A stretch of DNA of 16,653 nt from DASZZZ01 sp036260375 (GCA_036260375.1 DASZZZ010000108.1:1-16653); one strand, 5' to 3'. Counted from the first letter of the stretch, positions 6,906 through 15,624 are shown. Translations and numbers: made by a program. Notes: generated from the letters alone by a model not told the origin.

Positions 6906-7714
6906 GCCCCGCCGGCCGCGCCGTGCGGACGACCGCGATCGTCCTGCTGAGCGCGTCGTTCCTCGCCCCCGTGGTCGTCATGGTCCTGGGCTCGCTGCGC
7001 GATCCGACCCTCGCACCGCCGCGCGGGCTGGAACTCGTTCCGGCGCGCCTTCGCTGGGCCAACTACCGCGACGTGTTCGCGTTCGCCCCGCTGTGGACGT
7101 ACATGCGCAACTCCGTCGCCGTGGCCGTCGTGGCCGTGCCCGTCACGGTGCTCGTCGCGTCGTGGGCCGGGTTCGCGATCGTGCGCGCTCGTCCGCGCGT
7201 GCGGCGCCGGCTGATCGCCGCCTCCGTCGTGGCGCTCATGGTTCCGACGAGCGCGCTGCTCGTGCCGCGCTTCGTCGTGTTCCGGTGGCTGGGGCTGCTC
7301 GACTCGCCGTGGCCGCTGATCGCGCCCGCGCTCATGGCCACGACTCCGTTCTACGTCTTGCTGTTCGCGCTCGTCTACGCCCGCATTCCGCGCTCGCTGT
7401 TCGAGGCCGCCGAGGTCGACGGGCTGTCGCCGTTGCAGACGTGGAAGCGCGTCGCCTTCCCGCTCGGGAGACCGGCGACGTTCGCGGTCGCCGTGCTCGC
7501 GTTCGTGTGGCACTGGTCGAACTTCTTCGACCCGCTGCTCTACCTGTCGACGCCCGAGCGGTTCACGCTCCCGCTCGGGCTGCGCATGCTCGGGACGCTC
7601 GAGCCGCAGCTCTACCCGATCATGCTGGCCGGCGCGGTCGTCGCGACCGGGCCCGCGGTGATCGCGTTCCTGCTCGCGCAGCGCGCGTTCTTCGCGCGCA
7701 CGCTGGACGTCTGA
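6902..7714 (+). CDS. CUT1-family ABC sugar transporter permease, MalG-like
   Basis: This integral membrane permease (~270 residues) shows about six hydrophobic helices and the EAA loop EAAEVDGLSPLQTWKRVAFP starting at E168, which docks with the ATPase. Its short N-terminus and overall layout (NYRDVF, NSVAVAVVAVPV, the FYVLLF helix, then WHWSNFFDPLLYL) match MalG-type rather than MalF-type permeases. The partner permease is at 9967. The start is uncertain: TTG 6902 is favoured because it overlaps the stop of a mini-ORF and lies downstream of the likely promoter. GTG 6863 is in frame but would lie upstream of that promoter's start site, and GTG 6923 is a later option. The next gene begins one base after the stop. 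Substrate is probably a sugar, oligosaccharide or glycerol phosphate-like compound, not resolvable here. Confidence 0.88.
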   Translation: MSPAGRAVRTTAIVLLSASFLAPVVVMVLGSLRDPTLAPPRGLELVPARLRWANYRDVFAFAPLWTYMRNSVAVAVVAVPVTVLVASWAGFAIVRARPRVRRRLIAASVVALMVPTSALLVPRFVVFRWLGLLDSPWPLIAPALMATTPFYVLLFALVYARIPRSLFEAAEVDGLSPLQTWKRVAFPLGRPATFAVAVLAFVWHWSNFFDPLLYLSTPERFTLPLGLRMLGTLEPQLYPIMLAGAVVATGPAVIAFLLAQRAFFARTLDV

Positions 7715-7715
7715 C

Positions 7716-8968
7716 GTGGTCGTGCGCGCCGTCGTCGCGCTCGTCGGGGCCGCGCTCGTCGCGTGCGCCGGCGGCCCGTCGGGGAGCGGTGCGGACGAGG
7801 TCGTGTTCCAGGCGTCGGGCGACCCGGAGGAGACCGCGGTGTACGAGCGCCTCGTCGCGGCGTTCGAGCGCGCGCACCCCGACGTGGACGTGCGCTTCGT
7901 GCCGGTCGCGGACAAGGACGACCATCTCGCCCGGCTCACGACGTCGTTCACCGGCGGCAACGCCCCCGACGTCTTCCTTGTGAACTTCCGCGAGTACTCG
8001 CAGTTCGTGGCGCGCGGCGCGCTCGAGCCGGTGGAGCCGCACCTCGACGACGCGGGCGTCTCGATCGGCGACTACTACCCGCAGCCGGTCGAGGCGTTCA
8101 CCTACGACGGCGCGTTGCAGTGCATGCCGCAGAACGTCTCGTCGCTCGTCGTCTACTACAACGTCGCGCTGTTCGAGGACGCCGGCGTGAGCCCCCCGCT
8201 GCACGGCTGGACGTGGGAGGACTTCCGGCGCACCGCGCTCGCGCTGACGAGCGACGGCGTCTGGGGCGTCGGGATCGAGCCGAGCGTGGTGCGGCTCGCG
8301 CCGTTCGTGTGGTCGAACGGCGGCGAGCTCGTCGACGACCTCCGGAGGCCGACGCGCTTCACGCTCGGCGAGCCGGCGGCGCGCGCCGCGCTCGAGTTCG
8401 TCGTCGGGCTCGCGCGCGACGACGGCGTCGTCCCGGCGGAGGAGGACGTCGCCGCCTCGGAGGATCTCGAGAACATGTTCGCGACCGGACGGCTCGCGAT
8501 GTACCTGTCGTCGCGGCGCGACACGCCGGTGTTCCGCGAGATCCCCGGGCTGCGATGGGACGTCGGTCCGCTGCCGCAGGCGCGCGAGCCCGCCGGCATC
8601 CTGCACTCGGACGGGTACTGCCTCGCCGACGGCGGCGATGTCGAGGCGGCGATGCGGTTCGTCGCGTTCGCGACGGGACGGCGGGGGCAGACGATCACCG
8701 CGCGCGGGGGCCGGACGGTGCCGTCGCTGCGGTCCGTCGCGCAGTCGCCGGCGTTCCTCGACGCGGGCGAGCCGCCGGCGAACTCGCAGGCGTTCCTCGC
8801 CGGCATCCCGTACGTCCGGCGCACCCCGGTGATTCCGACGTGGCCCGAGATCGAGGACGTCGCCGAGGAGATCCTCACGCGCGCGTTCTACGACCCCGGC
8901 TACACGATCGACCGAGCCCTCGGCGAGCTCGACGCGCAGACGACTCCGCTGTTCACGGACGCGCTGCC

Positions 8969-8972
<4 letters not shown>
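7716..8972 (+). CDS. Extracellular solute-binding lipoprotein, family 1 (CUT1)
   Basis: This 418-residue substrate-capture lipoprotein has a short signal sequence ending in a lipobox LVAC with C17 as the lipidated residue, then a Gly/Ser linker. The mature part has the family 1 pattern: an opening strand and helix (VVFQASGDPEETAVYERLVAAFERAHP, split here as VVFQASGDPEE and YERLVAAFERAHP), TGGNAPDVFLVN, a YYNVALFEDAGV hinge segment, WTWEDFRRTALAL, and GRLAMYLSS. These features resemble UgpB/MalE-like proteins that deliver sugars to CUT1 permeases. GTG 7716 follows the permease stop by one base. The last bases overlap the ATPase gene start (GTGA at 8969-8972). Aromatic and acidic residues suited to carbohydrate binding are present, but the ligand is unknown. 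Confidence 0.93.
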
Positions 8973-9966
<994 letters not shown>

Positions 9967-9970
<4 letters not shown>

Positions 9971-10812
9971 CGCGCGACCGGCTCGCATGGCCGTACCTCG
10001 CGGGTCTGGCCGCGCTCGTCGCGATCCCGGCCCTCGCCGCGCTCGCACTCGCCTTCACGGACTTCGGCGGAATCGGCGCGCCTCGCTTCGTCGGCGCCGA
10101 CAACTTCGCGCGCATGGTCGGCGACGAGGCGTTCTGGCGCTCGCTCGCCAACTCGCTCCTGTACGTCGCGATGGCGGTGCCGGTCAGGCTCAGCCTGGCG
10201 CTCGCGTTCGCGCTGCTGCTCGCGAGGCGGGCGCGCGGCGCCGGCGCGGCGCGCGCGAGCGCGTACCTTCCGACCGTCGTCCCCGACGCGGCGCTCGCGC
10301 TCGTGTGGCTGTGGCTGCTCAACCCGCTCTACGGACCGCTTCCCGTCGCGTTCGAGGCGGCCGGGATCGACTCGCCCGGCTGGTTGACGGAGCCGTGGGC
10401 CGCGCGCGTGGCGATCGCGGCGATGGGCGCACTGCAGATCGGCGAGGCGTTCGTCGTCGCGCTGGCGGCGCGGCGCGCCATCCCCGCGCGCCTCTACGAG
10501 GCCGCCGCGGTCGACGGCGCGAGCGCGTGGTACGCGCTGCGCCGCCTCACGCTGCCCATGATGGCGCCGGTGCTCGGGCTCCTCGCGCTGCGCGACGTCC
10601 TGCTGTCGTTCCAAGTGGGCTTCGTCCCCGCCCTGCTCGTGACCGACGGGGGGCCGCGCTACGCGACGACGTACCTCCCGCTGTACGCGTACCGCATGGC
10701 GTTCCGCTACTTCCGCCTCGGCTACGCGTCGGCGATCACGACGACGCTGTTCGTGCTGACTGCGCTGGTCGTCGTCGTGCAGTATCGCCTCGCGCGCCGC
10801 TGGCGCCCGTGA
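9967..10812 (+). CDS. CUT1-family ABC sugar transporter permease, MalF-like
   Basis: This second membrane subunit (281 residues) starts at ATG 9967 inside the ATPase stop. It has a first helix after a short cytoplasmic tail, the NFARMVGD periplasmic segment, NSLLYVAMAVPV opening the core, and the EAA loop EAAAVDGASAWYALRRLTLP from E178. The segment GGPRYATTYLPLYAYRMAF is typical of MalF/UgpA-type permeases. It would pair with the permease at 6902 to form the translocation channel. It is the last gene of the operon; a 38-base gap and a possible new promoter follow. Confidence 0.9.
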
Positions 10813-10836
10813 CCGACGACCTACCGTCGATTCGGT

Positions 10837-10842
10837 TACGTT
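10837..10842 (+). promoter_or_regulatory. Putative -10 for a leaderless hydrolase transcript
   Basis: TACGTT ends 8 bases before GTG 10851, in a short AT-richer patch, and no Shine-Dalgarno sequence precedes the GTG. That layout is typical of leaderless actinobacterial genes. No clear -35 is visible. Confidence 0.35.
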
Positions 10843-10850
10843 AGTCCGCC

Positions 10851-11729
10851 GTGGTCCTGTTCGACGGGTTCGAGGTGCGCATGATCGACGCGGGCGACGC
10901 GGTCATCCGCGCGCGCGTCGGAGGTTCCGGCCCCCCGGTCCTCTTGCTGCACGGCCATCCGCAGACGCACGTCATGTGGCACCGCGTCGCGCCGGTCCTC
11001 GCGCGCGACTTCACGGTCGTCGCGGCCGACCTGCGCGGGTACGGCGACAGCTCGAAGCCTCCGACGACACCGGACCACGAGCCGTACTCCAAGCGCGCGA
11101 TGGCGCGCGACCAGGTCGCGGTCATGGCGTCGCTCGGGTTCGACCGCTTCTCGGTCGCGGGTCACGACCGCGGCGCGTACTGCGCCTACCGTCTCGCGCT
11201 CGACCACCCCGCGCGCGTCGAGCGGCTCGCGATCCTCGACGCGGTCCCGAACGCGGAGGTGTGGCGCCGCGTCGACCGCACGTTCATGCTGGCGTGGTGG
11301 CACTGGGCGTTCCTGGCGCAGCCCGCGCCGCTGCCCGAGCGTCTGATCGGCGCAGACCCCGAGTGGTACCTGACCCGCAACGCGGAACGCATCGCGCCGT
11401 GGGCACCCGAGGCGCTCGACGACTACCTCCGCTGCTATCGCAACCCCGACACCCTCCACGCGATCTGCGAGGACTACCGCGCTGGCGCGACGATCGACTT
11501 CGCGCACGACGAGGCCGACCGCGGCGCGCGCCGCGTCGAGTGCCCGCTGCTCGTGCTGTGGGGCCGCCGCGAGGACCTCGAGCAGCTCTACGGAGACCCG
11601 CTCGAGTTGTGGCGCACGTGGGCGGACGACGTGCGCGGCCACGGGCTCGACTGCGCGCACTACCTCGCGGAAGAGGCGCCGGACGACACCGCCGCGGCGC
11701 TGCGTGCGTTCTTCGCCGGCGAGTCGTAG
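10851..11729 (+). CDS. Alpha/beta hydrolase of the fluoroacetate/haloacetate dehalogenase family
   Basis: The 292-residue alpha/beta hydrolase matches the fluoroacetate dehalogenase pattern from memory of the Rhodopseudomonas enzyme RPA1163. It has HGHPQTHVMWH with the oxyanion HG, DLRGYGDS, nucleophile D106 in GHDRG, D130 in LAILDAVPN, H151-W152 in WHWAFLAQPAPLPE (the halide-binding pair), CEDYRAGATIDF, and catalytic H270 in AHYLAEEAPD. In that enzyme D110, R111 and R114 bind substrate; here R107 is kept but the second arginine is Y110. The likely role is hydrolysis of a halogenated or other small carboxylate or ester, but the substitution makes the exact substrate uncertain; an epoxide hydrolase-like role is the main alternative. 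GTG 10851 is chosen on the -10 spacing. It seems transcribed alone, after the ABC operon and before the tail operon. Confidence 0.87.
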   Translation: MVLFDGFEVRMIDAGDAVIRARVGGSGPPVLLLHGHPQTHVMWHRVAPVLARDFTVVAADLRGYGDSSKPPTTPDHEPYSKRAMARDQVAVMASLGFDRFSVAGHDRGAYCAYRLALDHPARVERLAILDAVPNAEVWRRVDRTFMLAWWHWAFLAQPAPLPERLIGADPEWYLTRNAERIAPWAPEALDDYLRCYRNPDTLHAICEDYRAGATIDFAHDEADRGARRVECPLLVLWGRREDLEQLYGDPLELWRTWADDVRGHGLDCAHYLAEEAPDDTAAALRAFFAGES

Positions 11730-11730
11730 A

Positions 11731-11745
11731 CGCCGCGACGCGGCG
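11731..11745 (+). terminator. Short hairpin after the hydrolase gene
   Basis: CGCCGC (11731-11736) pairs with GCGGCG (11740-11745) over a GAC loop, beginning two bases after the hydrolase stop. It is compact and GC-only, with no T-tract, so termination is only a possibility. Confidence 0.3.
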
Positions 11746-11782
11746 GCGACGCGCGCGCAACGCGGCCGCGACGCGCCCCTCC

Positions 11783-11788
11783 TAGCGT
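11783..11788 (+). promoter_or_regulatory. Putative -10 promoter of the tail-like operon
   Basis: TAGCGT is followed by exactly 6 bases and then GTG 11795, the same hexamer and spacing as at 6867 before the ABC operon. No -35 or extended -10 is apparent. Confidence 0.4.
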
Positions 11789-11794
11789 CGCCCC

Positions 11795-11818
11795 GTGGCG
11801 AACTGCGGTGCGGCGTGA
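11795..11818 (+). CDS. Putative leaderless mini-ORF (7 codons) coupled to the first tail gene
   Basis: GTG 11795 opens a frame of 7 codons (MANCGAA) ending in TGA 11816-11818. The stop overlaps the GTG start of the tail gene at 11815 (GTGA). The arrangement repeats the one before the ABC operon. Predicted from layout only. Confidence 0.3.
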   Translation: MANCGAA

Positions 11819-12408
11819 TCATCCGGCCGATGATCGGCGACTGGGAAGTGCCCTCGATCGAGCGCATCGAGCTCAGCGAGGGCCGCCGGCTGGCGCGCCT
11901 CGGCGTCCCCGGCCTCGCCGGCGACCTCCACCAGGACCTCGGGGCAGAGAGCCTCACCGTGTCGATCACCGGCAGCCTCCAGGGCGACGATCTGCGCAGC
12001 GGCTTCCTGACGACGTTGCGCGAGGCCTACAACGAGGGCACGCCGCTGACGTTCGTGTCGGACATCACGGAGGCCAGCGACGTCGAGGAGGTGCTCGTCG
12101 TCGGCTTCGACGTCGCCGAGTGCAACGACTGGGGCGACGAGTTCCGCTACCGCATCCTGCTGCGCCAGTACGTCGAGCCGCCCGAGCCGCCGGGACTTCT
12201 CGACGACCTCGGCGCCGACCTCATCCCCGACCTCGACGACCTCGCCGGCGCGCTGCTCGACGCGCTCGACCTTCCCGCGCTGCTCGGGACGGTTCCCGAC
12301 GTCGCCGATCCGACCGTGCCGTTGCAGCCGGCGCTCGACGCGGTGCGCGACGCGACCGCCGCCGTGCCGGCTTTGCTGGGCGGGCTCAGCGAGGCGCTGG
12401 AGCTGTGA
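11815..12408 (+). CDS. Putative phage-tail-like protein, DNA-circularisation N-domain/GpU-like
   Basis: The 197-residue product has two parts. Residues ~6-127 carry the pattern RRLARLGVPGLAGDLHQDLG, then ITGSLQGDDLRSGFLTTLRE, GTPLTFVSDI, and a final strand YRILLRQYVEPPEPP. This resembles tail proteins of the DNA-circularisation N-terminal or P2 GpU type, small beta-rich adaptors of the tail end or baseplate; the match is from pattern memory and remote. Residues ~128-197 form a Leu/Asp/Ala/Pro-rich tail with spaced Leu-Leu pairs, probably amphipathic helices. GTG 11815 overlaps the mini-ORF stop; ATG 11830 is the alternative start. Its stop overlaps the next gene (GTGA at 12405). Position two genes before the sheath supports a structural tail role. 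Confidence 0.6.
   Translation: MIIRPMIGDWEVPSIERIELSEGRRLARLGVPGLAGDLHQDLGAESLTVSITGSLQGDDLRSGFLTTLREAYNEGTPLTFVSDITEASDVEEVLVVGFDVAECNDWGDEFRYRILLRQYVEPPEPPGLLDDLGADLIPDLDDLAGALLDALDLPALLGTVPDVADPTVPLQPALDAVRDATAAVPALLGGLSEALEL
11817..11835. repeat. Inverted repeat across the start of the first tail gene
   Basis: GATCATC (11817-11823) and GATGATC (11829-11835) flank CGGCC. The repeat covers the alternative ATG 11830 and follows GTG 11815 directly. It could be a regulator site or an RNA hairpin hiding ATG 11830. Confidence 0.4.
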
Positions 12409-13247
12409 GCCTCGCCGCGGTCGTCGACGCGCTCGCGCTGCGCCTTCGCTCCGAGCTCGGCGCGGGCCCGAAGATCGGCGACGCGCTGCCGCTCGGCCCC
12501 ACGGACCTGCCCGCGGTGACGCTGACGGTCGCGGCCGCGGCCGGCCGGCTCTCCGGCGTCGGCAAGATGCCGCGCGGCCCCCGGCGCGGCGCGCTCGAGG
12601 TCTCGACGACCGTCGACCTCGCCGATCCCGTCCTGCGCCACGGCGGCGACGAGGTCCGGTTGTTGAGCGACGACCGGCGCGAGCTGGTCCTGCCGCACGG
12701 CCAGCTCGTGCGCGCCGACGGCACCGACGACACGCCGTTCGACGACGACGACCTCTCCGCGACCGCTCCCGGCGGCGCGTTCGACGTCGTCGCCGGCGAG
12801 CCCGCCGGCCGCCAGGTCCGCCCGGACCCGGCGCGCGGCGTGCTGCGCTTCGGCCAGGCGTTGCCGGCGAGCGGCACGTTGAGCCTGACGTACCACCTCG
12901 GGCAGTGGGACGTCACGACGGTGCGCTTCACCGGCGACCTCGCGGTAGAGGTGACCGCCGAGGACCTCGCGTCGGTGACGTCGCTGACTCGCCGTACGGC
13001 CGCGGCGCTCGACGAGCCGGCGGCGGACTTCCGCGTGCTGTCGCCGTCGGCGTGGGGCGCGGCGCGGCGCGCGTCCATCAGCCCCGCCGCGGCGCGCGCG
13101 CAGACGCTCGCGTACCGCTTCGAGTTCGAGACCGAGCAGCCGTCGTTGGTCAGCGGCGGGGGCGTCGTACGCACGGTCGCCGTATCCGGGCACGTCGACG
13201 CGACGACCGAGCGCTTCGACGTCACGCACGAAGGGAGCACTGAATGA
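12405..13247 (+). CDS. Unknown beta-rich protein in the tail-terminator position
   Basis: I do not recognise this 280-residue protein by family. It starts with a helix (SLAAVVDALALRLRSELG) followed by short strands, a layout seen at the N-terminus of tail terminator/neck proteins. An acidic stretch DTPFDDDDLSATAPGG sits mid-protein. A strand-rich C-terminal half follows (RGVLRFGQALPASGTLSLTYH and later YRFEFETEQPSLVSGGGVVR). There are no signal peptide, membrane helices or catalytic motifs, so it is probably a cytoplasmic structural protein. GTG 12405 overlaps the previous stop and its stop overlaps the sheath ATG (ATGA at 13244), giving tight coupling. Being immediately before the sheath matches where terminator or Pvc16-like cap proteins are often encoded, but I saw no clear DUF4255 signature. 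Confidence 0.5.
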   Translation: MSLAAVVDALALRLRSELGAGPKIGDALPLGPTDLPAVTLTVAAAAGRLSGVGKMPRGPRRGALEVSTTVDLADPVLRHGGDEVRLLSDDRRELVLPHGQLVRADGTDDTPFDDDDLSATAPGGAFDVVAGEPAGRQVRPDPARGVLRFGQALPASGTLSLTYHLGQWDVTTVRFTGDLAVEVTAEDLASVTSLTRRTAAALDEPAADFRVLSPSAWGAARRASISPAAARAQTLAYRFEFETEQPSLVSGGGVVRTVAVSGHVDATTERFDVTHEGSTE

Positions 13248-14653
13248 GCGAATCCATCGCCGAGATGGTCATTCCCGGCACCTACATCGAGGTACGGGCC
13301 GAGGGCCTCATCGGCGTCGGCGCCATCGCGACGGGCAACATCGGGATCGTCGGGACGTCGTCGCGCGGTCCCGTGGAGGAGGTCGTCGCACTCGGCTCGT
13401 ACGCCGAGGCGGTCGACGCGTTCGGCCCCTACGACGCGTTCTCGGCGCCGACGGTGGAGAACCGTCCGTTGACGCTCGTGCGCGCGCTGGAGCAGGCGTT
13501 CGCCGGCGGCGCGCGCAACGTGTTCGCGGTGCGCGTCGCGAACGGCGCGCCGACGCCCGCGACGCTCGACGTGAGGGCCGCCGGTGCACAGCCGGCGTTC
13601 ACGCTGACCGCGCGCGGCGCGGGGACGTGGGGGCGCCACGTGCGGGTCGTCGTGAAGTCGGAGACGGTGTCGGGCGTGACGACGTGGACGCTGACGCTCA
13701 CGTATCGCAACGTCAAGGAGACGTTCAGCGGCGCGAACGTCGGCGACGTCCGCGGCGCGCTCGCCGGCTCGACGCTCGTCACGGTCGGCACCGCGCAGAA
13801 CGCGTCGTCGGGGTTCGACCCGATCGACACGACGCTGCAGGGCGGATCCGACGGCGCCGCGGCGACCGCGGTGGACATCGGGCGCGGGCTCGCCGCGCTC
13901 GAGCAGCAGCCGGTCAACATCCTGCTCGTCGCGGGCGAGGCCTCGAACGTCGTCGGCAACGCGGTGCTCGGCCACCTCGAGCGCACGGAGAACGACGGCC
14001 GCGAGCGCATCGCCGTGCTCGGTGCGCGCGGTTCGGGCACGCCGACCGCGGCAGCCGACGTCGAGGCCGACGCCGACGCCGTGTCCGACGACCGCGTCGT
14101 GCTGTGCGCGCCGGGGATCATCTCGACGGACGCGGCGTCCGGCGCCGACGTGACGCTGCCGCCCGCCTACCTCGCCGCGGTCATCGCGGGCAAGCTCGCG
14201 ACCCTCGCACCCCACGTCAGCCTCACGAACAAGTCGGTGCCGGTGACGCCCGCGGTGCGCTACTCGTCCGCGCTCACGCAGCGTCTGCTCGGCAAGCGCG
14301 TGCTGATCGTGCGTCAGAAGTTCGGCGCTCAGGTGCTCAAGGGCATCACGACGTCCGAGAAGCCGTTCGACCAGATCAGCATCCGGCGCATCGTCGACTA
14401 CGCCAAGGCGGGCGTGCGCGCCGGCTCTGACCCGTACATCGGCCGGCTCAACAATGCGCGCGTGCGCGCCGCGCTGAAGGCGACGCTCGACGGCTTCCTG
14501 TCGCAGATGATCCTCGACGAGATGCTCGTGTCGTACGAGCTCGACGTCACCGCGACGCGCAGCCAGGAGATCAACGGGATCGCGGCGGTGACGATGACGC
14601 TGCGGCCGACGTTCTCCATCGACTACATCCGCGTGACCATGAACCTCGAGTAG
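13244..14653 (+). CDS. Contractile tail sheath protein
   Basis: The 469-residue product has the shape of a phage tail sheath. The N-terminus reads IPGTYIEVRAEG followed by a GIVGTSSRGP segment, the usual sheath opening. The C-terminal domain carries the conserved core: VSLTNKSVPV, VLKGITTSEKPFDQISIRRI (GITTS at 367-371), then DY, YIGRLNN at 398-404, and final strands TLRPTFSIDYIRVTMNLE, which in sheaths interlock with neighbouring subunits. Sheath subunits polymerise around the tube and contract to drive it through a target membrane. The size is close to that of single-sheath myophage and PBSX-type systems. ATG 13244 has the ribosome site AAGGGAG at 13231-13237. Only one sheath gene is visible, against the several paralogues of Afp or PVC clusters. 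Confidence 0.92.
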   Translation: MSESIAEMVIPGTYIEVRAEGLIGVGAIATGNIGIVGTSSRGPVEEVVALGSYAEAVDAFGPYDAFSAPTVENRPLTLVRALEQAFAGGARNVFAVRVANGAPTPATLDVRAAGAQPAFTLTARGAGTWGRHVRVVVKSETVSGVTTWTLTLTYRNVKETFSGANVGDVRGALAGSTLVTVGTAQNASSGFDPIDTTLQGGSDGAAATAVDIGRGLAALEQQPVNILLVAGEASNVVGNAVLGHLERTENDGRERIAVLGARGSGTPTAAADVEADADAVSDDRVVLCAPGIISTDAASGADVTLPPAYLAAVIAGKLATLAPHVSLTNKSVPVTPAVRYSSALTQRLLGKRVLIVRQKFGAQVLKGITTSEKPFDQISIRRIVDYAKAGVRAGSDPYIGRLNNARVRAALKATLDGFLSQMILDEMLVSYELDVTATRSQEINGIAAVTMTLRPTFSIDYIRVTMNLE

Positions 14654-14665
14654 CGGAGGACGATC

Positions 14666-15178
14666 GTGCCCAACACCAACGTATTCACGGGAATGGACGG
14701 CGCCATCACGGTCGCCGTCGACGACGCCGAGTCGGTCGAGGGGGCCGCGGCATCCGCGGTGGCGGACGCGTTCGCGCTCGCGCCGATCGGACGCGCGACC
14801 GACGTCACCGTCAAGGTCACGTCGGAGATGCGGCCGTTCCACGAGGTCGGACAGCGCTACGCGACCGAGCTGCGGCCGGGCAACGTCAACGTCTACGGCA
14901 CCATCGGCCGCGCCCACGTCAACGGTGCGCTGCTCCGGCTGATGCTCGGCGACGCGGCCGCCGGGACGCGTCCGGGCGGCGCGTTCGTCAGCCCGACGTT
15001 CAACCTCAGCCTCGTCCTCGAGAACCCGGCCCGGCCCGGGACGCGCGCCAGCCTCACGGTCCACGGCGTCAAGCTCGACGGCTGGAGCTACTCCATGCCG
15101 GAGGACGACTTCGTGCTCGAGTCGGTGTCGTTCAAGGCGATGTGGATCGCGGTCGACGACGTCGAGGCCGACGCGTGA
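14666..15178 (+). CDS. Contractile tail tube protein
   Basis: This 170-residue protein directly follows the sheath gene, the standard position of the inner tube. It begins VFTGMDGAITVAVDD, continues with a strand TDVTVKVTSEMRPFHEVGQR, then LRPGNVNVYGTIGRAHVNGA, and ends with YSMPEDDFVLESVSFKAMWI. This is the arrangement of T4 gp19/Hcp-like tube folds, in which two sheets form a ring and a central helix packs beside them. Hexamers would stack to make the tube that the sheath drives. GTG 14666 has the ribosome site CGGAGGA at 14654-14660. It is the only gene of the tail operon with a true intergenic gap, 12 bases, which may allow strong independent initiation for a high-copy protein. The stop overlaps the next start (GTGA). 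Confidence 0.8.
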   Translation: MPNTNVFTGMDGAITVAVDDAESVEGAAASAVADAFALAPIGRATDVTVKVTSEMRPFHEVGQRYATELRPGNVNVYGTIGRAHVNGALLRLMLGDAAAGTRPGGAFVSPTFNLSLVLENPARPGTRASLTVHGVKLDGWSYSMPEDDFVLESVSFKAMWIAVDDVEADA

Positions 15179-15624
15179 CCGCGTTGACCGCGCAGGAGCT
15201 GCTCGCGGGGGCCGGGGCGACGTTTCGCGTCGCTCTGCCCGAGCATCTCCACGCGGGCGGCGAGGTCGTGCTGCGTCCGCTCGTGCTCGCCGACGTCGTG
15301 CGGCTGCACAAGGCGGCGCGCGACGACGACCAGCTCGCGAGCGCGTTGATGGTGCAGCGCGCGCTGGTCGAGCCCGCGCTCACGGTCGAGGAGGTGCACC
15401 GGCTCCCCGCGGGGCTCGCCGAGTTCCTGCTCGCGGAGGTCAACCGCGTGAGCGGGCTGAGCCTCACGGGCGACGAGCTCGGCGAGCTCGTGCACCAGCC
15501 GCTCGCGCGCGCGTGCGTGGTGCTCGGACGCGAGTTCGGGTGGACGCCGGACGAATGCGCCGCGTTGACCGTCGGCCAGGTGCTCCTCTACATCGAGATG
15601 CTGGCGCGCGGGGAGCGCCCGTGA
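15175..15624 (+). CDS. Putative tail assembly chaperone
   Basis: The 149-residue protein lies just after the tube gene, where contractile-tail clusters encode tail assembly chaperones. Its N-terminal part (LTAQELLAGAGATFRVALPE, then VVLRPLVLADVVRLHKAARD) is followed by helical segments (AEFLLAEVNRVSGLS). The C-terminus LGREFGWTPDECAALTVGQV resembles the second chaperone domain in many phages, which pairs a Trp-containing helix with an LT-x3 turn. In lambda- and P2-like phages those two parts are joined only by a programmed frameshift; here one continuous frame covers both. GTG 15175 is chosen because it overlaps the tube stop. The frame extends upstream to GTG 15142 but that adds only an Arg-rich shadow inside the tube gene. 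Assignment rests on position and weak pattern. Confidence 0.55.
   Translation: MTALTAQELLAGAGATFRVALPEHLHAGGEVVLRPLVLADVVRLHKAARDDDQLASALMVQRALVEPALTVEEVHRLPAGLAEFLLAEVNRVSGLSLTGDELGELVHQPLARACVVLGREFGWTPDECAALTVGQVLLYIEMLARGERP

Noticed and set aside
5153..7960. Very long minus-strand open frame (935 codons) opposite the BNR gene and ABC permease
   Set aside because: It is an antisense shadow: at ~75% GC with G/C-ending codons the complementary frame rarely meets stops. Its product is Arg/Asp/His low-complexity, and the + strand genes here have clear motifs.
12386..15064. 892-codon minus-strand frame opposite the sheath and tube genes
   Set aside because: Same shadow effect. Sheath and tube are recognisable on the + strand and no ribosome site or domain supports the reverse frame.
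15142..15174. Earlier GTG start of the chaperone gene
   Set aside because: It would add an Arg-rich stretch overlapping the end of the tube gene; GTG 15175 gives the 4-base overlap used throughout the operon.
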